DNA of 64,000 bases from Zerene cesonia (lineage: Eukaryota > Arthropoda > Insecta > Lepidoptera > Pieridae), in NCBI RefSeq assembly GCF_012273895.1, contig NW_024045131.1, positions 806,001 to 870,000 on the forward strand, given 5' to 3'. How positions within the stretch are numbered: position 1 is the first letter of the stretch; each line of letters starts with the position of its first letter. Shown in pieces: positions 23,201 through 32,200 of this stretch. The translations under genes and the position numbers were made by a program. The notes beneath the pieces are model-generated. The model had not been told where the DNA came from. It worked only from the letters and a program-made list of their open reading frames with translations, and made no database searches.

Positions 23201-26200
23201 AAATAAATATGTGCTGTGCATGTCAATATATCTAGTATCTAAAAATAAATCGGGTTCTCCTTCCTAAAGCTATAACTCCAGAACGCACGAACCGATTTCC
23301 ACGGTTTTGCATTCGTTGGAAAGGTCTCGAGCTCTGTCTCTCTGGTCTGAAAATTTCAACAGAAAAGCGGGAAAATCATTTTTCACATACAGCCATCTGG
23401 TTGCGAAACGGAGTTCGCAGGGTTTGCTAGTATAAAATGAAATTAACTATAATGACAGAGCTAGCCCTGACCGGAAGTTTTCCAACAGGTGGAAGCCTTT
23501 AAATTTTACACCGGTGCAGTCGCACATTTTTGCATCATTGTGCGGGTGGGTTGTATCTATCTAATGTAATATGTATTTGCTGTTGGTGTTCTATAAAATT
23601 AAATAAATATACAAGTAAATGACACTTTTTGTTATGTTACGTTATAAAATCAAGGTTCATGTCCCATGTTGTCATTTCAATATATTATGTTCAATGAAAT
23701 AAACAAGAAGGGTATACAGCGTAAAGGGTTATTGTGCCGGTGAGTCGTGCAATGTTGGGTCGTGTCATGTCACATCGTGCCATGTTTCACTATACCATAT
23801 TTTGTCAATATTGTCGTGTAACGTTATAATAAATATTGCGTGAAATAAACTAGAATAAATAAGCGTCAAAGCAATATAATGACCTGAAAATTCATTTCAA
23901 GGCATCAAACCCTGGACAGTTCGAGTCGGATTGCTCAGAGAACTGGTGGCAGAGGGGCATGTCTGAGAACAGTGTACACTATAACGGGCGTGTTGGCATC
24001 AACACCGACCGACCGGACGAGTCCTGTGTTATTAATGGTGAGTTACGGGTTTAAAACCGGTTTTATTGTAAATTGGGAGTGTCGATAGATTTAGGTCTAG
24101 TTTAGCACTTGCTGGTAATGTATCCGATAGTTTATTTGACACTTTGACGTATTATCTCTTATTTTAACTGAAATTTAAGCAAAACAGAAAATATACAGGA
24201 GTTGTAGAACCGCCTATTATTTTTTGTTTTTTTTTTCATTATTTGTTTATTTGAGTAAGCTAATCTAACAAATATTTTCTCATATGAATGAATTAAGTTT
24301 TACAAAGAGTTGAGATGATTTCTAATCATCTCAATAGATGGCGCGGGGTGCCCCTTAGTCACATGAAACCGAAAGAGTAGAAGAGATTCGATTACTGTGG
24401 CAGGATCACGGGTGGCCGAGAGGCTAGGCGTTGCTACGGTTTGGCAAAAAGACGCGGGTTCGCATCCCGCCGCGTGATCAATTTTTTTCTATTCTTTCAA
24501 ATTTCTCACTCATAAAGCATCGTCTAAAACAAAAATATTTAATGCTAGTTAATCACCATTTATTTTTCAGGTAATCTAAAAGTCATGGGCCACATAGTGC
24601 ACCCGTCGGACGCGCGGGCGAAACACGACATACAAGAGCTGGACACCGCACAGCAGTTGAAGAACGTGCAGAGTATACGGGTGGTCAAGTTAGTGACATA
24701 CATATATAGATTGCAGTGAGAGCATGCAGAGAGCGGTAAAAAGCAGTGGTGGCTCAGTGGTGAGGACCTCGGACTTTAAATCGACAAGTCGGGGTTCGAG
24801 ACCGGGCGAGCGTGCAGGAAATAAATTGATTTTTCAATTTATCTGCGCATGTATTACATCACCACTGCTGAAAACGGTGAAGGAAAACATCGTGAGGAAA
24901 CCGGCATGTCTAAGATTCGACATGTGACATCTGCCAACCCGCACTTGGCCAGCGTGCTGGATTATGGCCTGAACCCTCATAGGAGGCCTGTGTCCCAGCA
25001 GTGGAAACATATATGGGCTGATGATGATGATGATGATATATAAATTCTATTGCCCTTGGTCACGCCGTCACTCGTGAACGGCTGGACCGATTTCTAAAAT
25101 TCTTTCACCATTGGAAAGTGGCAATTACACTGCGTGATATTGGCTGTGTATGTACCACGCGTGCAACCGGGGCGAACAGCTAGTTATATCTAAATGTTAA
25201 ATCGAAACAGAATGAAAATAAGTCTGGTCACTCCGCTTTTGAGTTATAAGTGATGTGTGATCGCGTGTGTGTGTGTTTGACGTCTCTGTCTGTTTCTGGC
25301 ATCAAAGCTCCCGAACGGATGAAGCGATTTCGATTTAGTTTATATTTTGTATAACATGTGACTTATGTTTAACTAGCTGCGCCCCGCGGTTTTACCCGCG
25401 TAAGTCCGTATCCCGTAGGAATATCGGGATAAAAAGTTGCCTGTATGCTATTCCAGTTGTCCAGCTGTCTACGTACCAAATTTTATTGCAATCGGTTTAG
25501 TAGTTTTTGCGTGAAAGAGCAACAAACGCACACACAGCATTCTGCTGTGTTTCGTTCGGTGAGTGGGGGAGCCGGAGGGCCATATCCTTTTCCTCACCCT
25601 TCCCAGCCCTTTCCTTTATTCCTCTCGCCAATCCTTTCTTAATCCCAATTTAAAAAACGGCAATCCATTTGTTGTGGCGTAAGATCTGCAATGGACCTTA
25701 CGCCTCTCCAAATGTTCATGGGCGGTGGTAGCGCTTACCATCAGGCGACCCACCAGCTCCATTTCCGACTGTGACATAAAAAAAAAACTCTCGAACCTAA
25801 TCCGGACAGGTTCAACTACGACCCGTCGTTCGCGGCGCACTCGGGGCTGGTGGGCTGGGACCCGGTGCGCGGCGCCGCCGACACGGGCGTGCTCGCGCAG
25901 GAGCTGCGCGCCGTGCTGCCCGACGCCGTAAAGGAGGCAGGCGACGTCACGCTGCCCAATGGCGACACCATACACAAGTTCCTCGTGGTGAACAAGGTGT
26001 GCGACACACACACACATACACACACACACACACACCACACACCACACACCACACACGCGCACACACACATACACACGAGAGCACACAAACACGCTACGTA
26101 CAATTGCTCTACGCTCGATACACACGCGAGTACGCTACGTATAAGAATACACACAACTACGCTTCACTTGTCAGTGTACACAAGTATGTCATGTACAAGA

Positions 26201-29200
26201 ACACACACACAAATTCGCTACGTGTGACAGTGTACACGTGTATGCTAGGTAAATAAGCACACGCAAGCATGCTGCGTACACACACACACATGTACGCTAC
26301 GTACTCAAGCACACATAACATATACATACATAAGTACACATAACACAAGGGCACACACAAGCACACTCGTACAAGAACATAACCTCGGAGACCCGTTTCC
26401 TTTTCCTCATTCATTCCAGTCTATTCGTTCTTTTCAGTTCAAATTTTTCTATCTTACAAACATATTTCCATATGCTTAAATAGATATTGTATTAATAAAA
26501 TTACTAAAATTCTTAATTCATTATTATTATTCTTTGTAGCTTCAAAAAGTGTCAAAAGTTTTAAATACCAATTATATTCATATAATCAAACGTTATTTTG
26601 ACATGACACCACCTTTTACAAACTCCCCGTTTGGGGAATTTTTCTCCCCTTTCCCAAAATAATTGTACCACAAACCACAGGATCGAATCTTCATGGAAAA
26701 CCTCGGCGCCGTGAAGGAACTGTGCAAGGTGACCGGCCACCTTGAGTCTCGTATAGATCAATTGGAGAAGATCAATAGGAAGCTGTGCAAGATCAGTGCG
26801 TTGCAGCGCAGGGACAGCTCGCGGTCCAGCGCCAGTAATGGTGAGGCTTTACTGGTTTAAAGCACGTTTATTTTGATCGTGTACTGGCTGTAACGCGCGG
26901 CGTCGCTCGCGTGGTAACCGATAAATAGCTTATGTGCTAGTCCAAAGTAAAATCTATCTCTGTACCGAATTTCATACGGATACGATGAGCTGTTTTCGTG
27001 TAAAAGAGAAACAAACATCCATACATCCAGCTATACTTAGAAATTTTCGCGATTTTAATATAAGTAGGGCATACTGATCTGTTTGTAAATATTTACCAAA
27101 TTAGAATTTGAAAAACACGATTTGTAACTTCCAAGTTTAAAGAAAAGAGGAGATTGTATATATAAATAGACAATTTACATAAGTGAATTCATATTCATAT
27201 TATTCAAATTAATTAGTCTTTTAATTAGAAATGACCATATTATTTCCATATTATCTCAACATACTTCTAAGTATGTATATTCATTTCAGATTCCCGATTC
27301 TCAGGCATATCGGCATCGTCGAAATCGTTTTACAGCGATGGCAACATTTCCATAGACCAAATACGCGATATAGCGCGCAGTATCCGCCGCCACGAGTGTT
27401 GCCACAAGCTCAGCCACAACTCCCCGAAATACACGCGAAAACAGTGCAAAAACTGCCACGTCTACTCCAAATATGGGAAATATTATAATTACAATAAGAG
27501 TTCCGTCCGTTATCACTCAAATAAGTCGGAGAAATCGGAAAATAACGACAGCAACTTCCCAACTTATGTTAGCACGTTCGATTCGAGTCCGCCGAAGTTG
27601 CCAGATGAGAATTTTAGTACGCTATCGAAGAAGAAAGATTCATGCATGTGGTTGAGGGATGAGGACAGTTTTGGATACGGCAACATGGTCTGCTGTAGGA
27701 AGAAAGTCGGCTATGATGGCAATGAATTGATTTCGAATAAATTTCTGCAGATTGTTATAACAATATTGATATTTATCATGGCTGTATGGTGAGTTTTTTG
27801 TCCTGCTTTTAATTGTATATTTGTTTAGTTTACTAGCATTCGTATTTTTGATAAAGTTTATAAGGTTTTTGGAAAATAAACGTAAGAATCTATTGATTTT
27901 TTGGTAAATAGATTGATGGATGCTTTTTTGTAAACATTTTTTTTATTATTTACAGTACTTATACGACATCTGAGTTTTTTTTAATTGATTTTTTTGAAAG
28001 TTCCAAATATAAATCCCTACTTTTTACCACCCTTTTCGTGTATGTGGTTAAATTCATTATTTTCTACATTTTTTTTTTTTGCAAAAAAAGTCTCAAAAAA
28101 TTTTCTCCATTCCCTTGCAGTCTGGTCGTGATGTCGGCGCTATACTTCAGGGAACACCAAGAGCTGCTCTCCATGAAGGAAATACGGATGCACGAGAAAT
28201 TCTCAAACTACCCGCACTACGGGAAGTTTAACGTCAACGGTGTTCCGCACCGGGCAACACCGCCGGACCTTAATCAAATACATGTGAGTCGAAAATTTAT
28301 AATAATTTATTTATTACTATCGGTCCGCCCTGGCTTCGCCCGTGGTACATATATAGCCTATAGTCTTCCTCAATAAATAGGCTATCTAACACTGAGAGAA
28401 TTTTTCAAATGGGACCAGTAGTTACTGAGATTAGTGCGTTCGAACAAACAAACTCTTCATCTTTACAATATTAGTACAGATGTGATCTGAAATAAATTTA
28501 GTTCTCTTCCCTGTATAGTATTAGTACAGATAATAATTATTTGTTACAGAATTCAAAACCGCAGCATATATCAACGAAAAAAGCAGCAAAAGGTAAATTA
28601 ATTTTATTCTTTATTAGCAACTTAAAAAATATAGAAATAATTGATTACGAGGCTGAAAAAGTATTCATTCTAAAGCATTTTAATGCTATAAATCAATTTT
28701 TTTTTTTTCAATATATTTAGTAAATTTTTATATTTTTTATATCTTTTCGATGAATACAACATCAAGCAAACAAAATTTATTGTTTGCTTTTTTTTTCAAC
28801 AAAAATTACATTTTTTTTCTCTAAATATGTTCTTTTTTATTTTTTTACTAAACAGAAAAGTCCCCCCACAAAAACCCGGAGTATACGTCACTCGACCCCC
28901 CACCGCCGACGCCCACCACTATACACGCCTCCAGGAATTACGTCAAAAACGTGCTGCGTGAGTTTTTCAAACTTACTTAAATATGAAATTAAATGAAATG
29001 TATTTATTTTGTGAAATTTATTTTGTTTGTTAGAATTGCGATTTTTTGTAAAAAAATGTATTTCATTTGTGTGAAAAATTATTATGAATAACTGTTGATC
29101 AGGGCGAAAAAAAAAAACAACGCCATTTTTATTTGCAATTTTATTACGCTCGAGAAAATATACGCTTAAGTACTGGTTACTTATATTTCTCATTTTGACT

Positions 29201-32200
29201 GTTTTGAAGGCTTCCGCAACGGTTAAAACTCTACTACTTAAGAATTCGCTGTCCGTCTGTCTCTGTCTTTCTTTCTATCTGTCATGAGCGGCTATAATTA
29301 GATAGATTCAGAGATCATTTTTTTTTTTTTTGTAAATGCTCCTTAGTTCATTTGTACGGAAGCTTTAGTGTCGCGAGTCCAACTCGCAGCCGAACAGTTT
29401 TTTAACACATATTTTTTGTAATATAGCTAGTCCGCCCCGGCTTCGCCCGTGGTACATATATAGCCTATAGCCTTTCTCAATAAATGGGCTATCTAACACT
29501 GAAAGAATTTTTCAAATCGAATAAATTCAAGTAGACAAACTCTTCAGCTTTATAATATTAGTATAAATTGGGAAAATTAAATTGCATATACATATATTTT
29601 AATACCCACAATTTACGTCGAACGTTTTACTGTCCAATTACAATATATATATATATATATTTGTTAAAAATGCTTTTTATTATGACATTATCCTGATTAG
29701 CATTGCCAGTATTAAATAATTTCCTTACGTATACTCTGTATATGAGCAAGTGAGACAATTTAGTTGATTCTGACATTTGATCGTGTTTTTTAGTTCATTC
29801 TCAATTTTATGTATTTTCTATAGATATAGATCAAGGCGCTGTGCCCCCCCGTCGAGGCCCCATTACACTGACACGCGTTGCTGACGTCATCGGTGGCGGC
29901 TGCGCCTACACTGGCAACACTGACAACGAGCTGGACGCGGATTGCCAGGTGCGAAATGTGATTTAGTAATTTCTATTGGAAACGTTTAAAAAATGTATTC
30001 TACTGAACGCTCGTCCCGGCTCCGCCCGGATGCCAGGATTCCTGTTTACCCCAAGGGAGCATTTAATCGGGATAAAAAGTATCCTATCACACAAGTCTGT
30101 CTGTATGTATACCAAGTTTCATCAAAATCCTTCCAATAGCTTCAGCGTGATTGACGGACAAACATCCAAGTAAACAAACCTTCACATTTATAGTGTGTTA
30201 TCGACTTTCCTTGAGGTGCCACTGTGACTTTTGAAGTTATAAAATTGGAGCAAATTAACTTATACCGACTGGAAAAAAGGAGTATTAGGATAAAGTGTAT
30301 GTTTTATTGACATGATTACACAGTTTTTGGATGTTTTAGTCTATAACGGCTTCTAAACACGTGTGCTCAATTTCATAAGTATGCATGTTTGTTTGTTTGT
30401 GTGTTGTATGTTTCTATATCCACGCATAACTCAAAAACTATACGTCGGGTTCAAATTATATATTACCTCATGACTTTTTACTGAGCGAACCGGTTTTGAC
30501 GATTATTTATTAATTTAAAAGCTGGTGCCTCCCATGTTGTCCCATTTAGAATTAGTCTGGATCTGATAACTGGAAGGCGGTTTAGTTTTTGGTTATATAA
30601 TATACTAGCTGCGCCTTGCGGTTTCACCCGCTTAAGTCTGTACCCGTAGGAATATCGAGATAAAAAGTTGCCTATCTGTTATTCCAGTTGTCCAGCTGTC
30701 TACGTACCAAATTTCATTGCAATCGGTTCAGAAGTTTTTGCGTGAAACGTACCATACACATATATCCATCCTCACAAACTTTCGCATTTATAATATTAGT
30801 AGGATATACATTACTAGTCTGGAAGAGATCGCTATCTAGCGATGAGACCGCCTTTTGTACATATTCTCTCTTTTGTTTGTGTTTATCTATGTTTTCCTGT
30901 AAATTCTTGTGTGCAATAAAGTGTTATCTATCTATCTATTTATTTTCACGCTGCCTAAAGGATTTGAATTGTCTGTCACGCTGGATAGCAAGCGTTTTGG
31001 TAAGAACTTAATGAAAAATACGCAATTAAAAATGCCAAGTCTCATATTATGTTTATTTTTGGAAAAATAAATTGGTCTCATATACATATTTCAATTCTTC
31101 TTGGTACAGTGGTTAACGCTTAAGCGTAGAATCGAGGGGTCCTGGGTTCGATTACCGGTGGGGACGCACAATAAAAGAAACGTCTCGGTCTGGCAGGACA
31201 TAGAAAGCTGAACACCTACTTGTGCACAAAAAAATTGATCAGTGTAACAGATGTATATCATCTGTCACATACCCCGGGACTTCACTTTTATATATTTCAA
31301 TTATTGTTATTATTGCATTTACATGATTTGAACTATTAAACTATTCTAATTTTGGCAGTATTTAGGAATATCCTACAAAAATAAAAACCTTAATCTGCGC
31401 TATATCGACCAAGTATCTTCTAAGCATATAAAACGCATAGACTGACTGAATGATCTATTAATTCTCAGCCCAAACTACTGACCACTAAACTACTGTACCG
31501 ATCGGGCTGAAATTTGACATGCAGAGAGCCACTATGATCTAGGCATCCGCTAAGAGAGGATTTTCATAAATTCTCCCCCCAACGTGATAAAATGTGGGAT
31601 GAAAGTTTGTACCATGAAAATTTATTTTAACCACTAGCGAAGCTGGGCAATAGCCATTTAACCATTCTTAAAGTGTGGTGTGTATGTGAAAATAAATTAA
31701 GCCTCTGTCTCAAATTATTTTCGATATTAGTCAAGATAAGATTATTTGAAAAGGTATACTGAAGTCACAGATACTTACAGCTCAATGACTATGTAGGCTA
31801 AGTTATCTATTGGATATTTTATAATACTGAAGTAGTATAGCAGTTCCGAAGGGATTAACTAAACAATCACTTTTTTACAGTCTTCATGCGGCCTTGACGC
31901 ACCACAAATGTATGAAAACCAAGAACCGCTGGAGAGAACGAAACCAGACAAGGTCCTGAACGAAACCTATTCATTGGAGCCCATCATCAAAGAGAAAGTC
32001 ATAACTCCAGCTATAGCCAAGAATAATTCGGAGATAAAGAATCTAAAGCAGCAGTTCAAAGAGGAGATTATAGCTGAATCGAACTTTCTGGACGCCAAGA
32101 ACATAAGCGAAGTCAGGATGAAAAGGGAAGTTGGCGTTGAGGGTGGGGGTCTGCTGAAGACCAGCTCGGAGGAGATGGTGCTCGGACAGTCGGATGAGAG

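Noticed and set aside
24404..24480. A functional tRNA gene
   Set aside because: Arms can be drawn but the anticodon loop ACGGTTT lacks U33, and the same sequence occurs in several damaged repeat copies. Treated as a tRNA-like module of a mobile element.
25616..26125. 169-residue minus-strand frame
   Set aside because: It joins a dispersed repeat, the antisense of GC-rich Myrf exon 10 and the CA repeat (reading CVCVCV); no independent gene.
26004..26370. CRISPR-like or regularly spaced array
   Set aside because: It is a decaying CA microsatellite without constant repeat and spacer lengths; the rest of the window is clearly eukaryotic.
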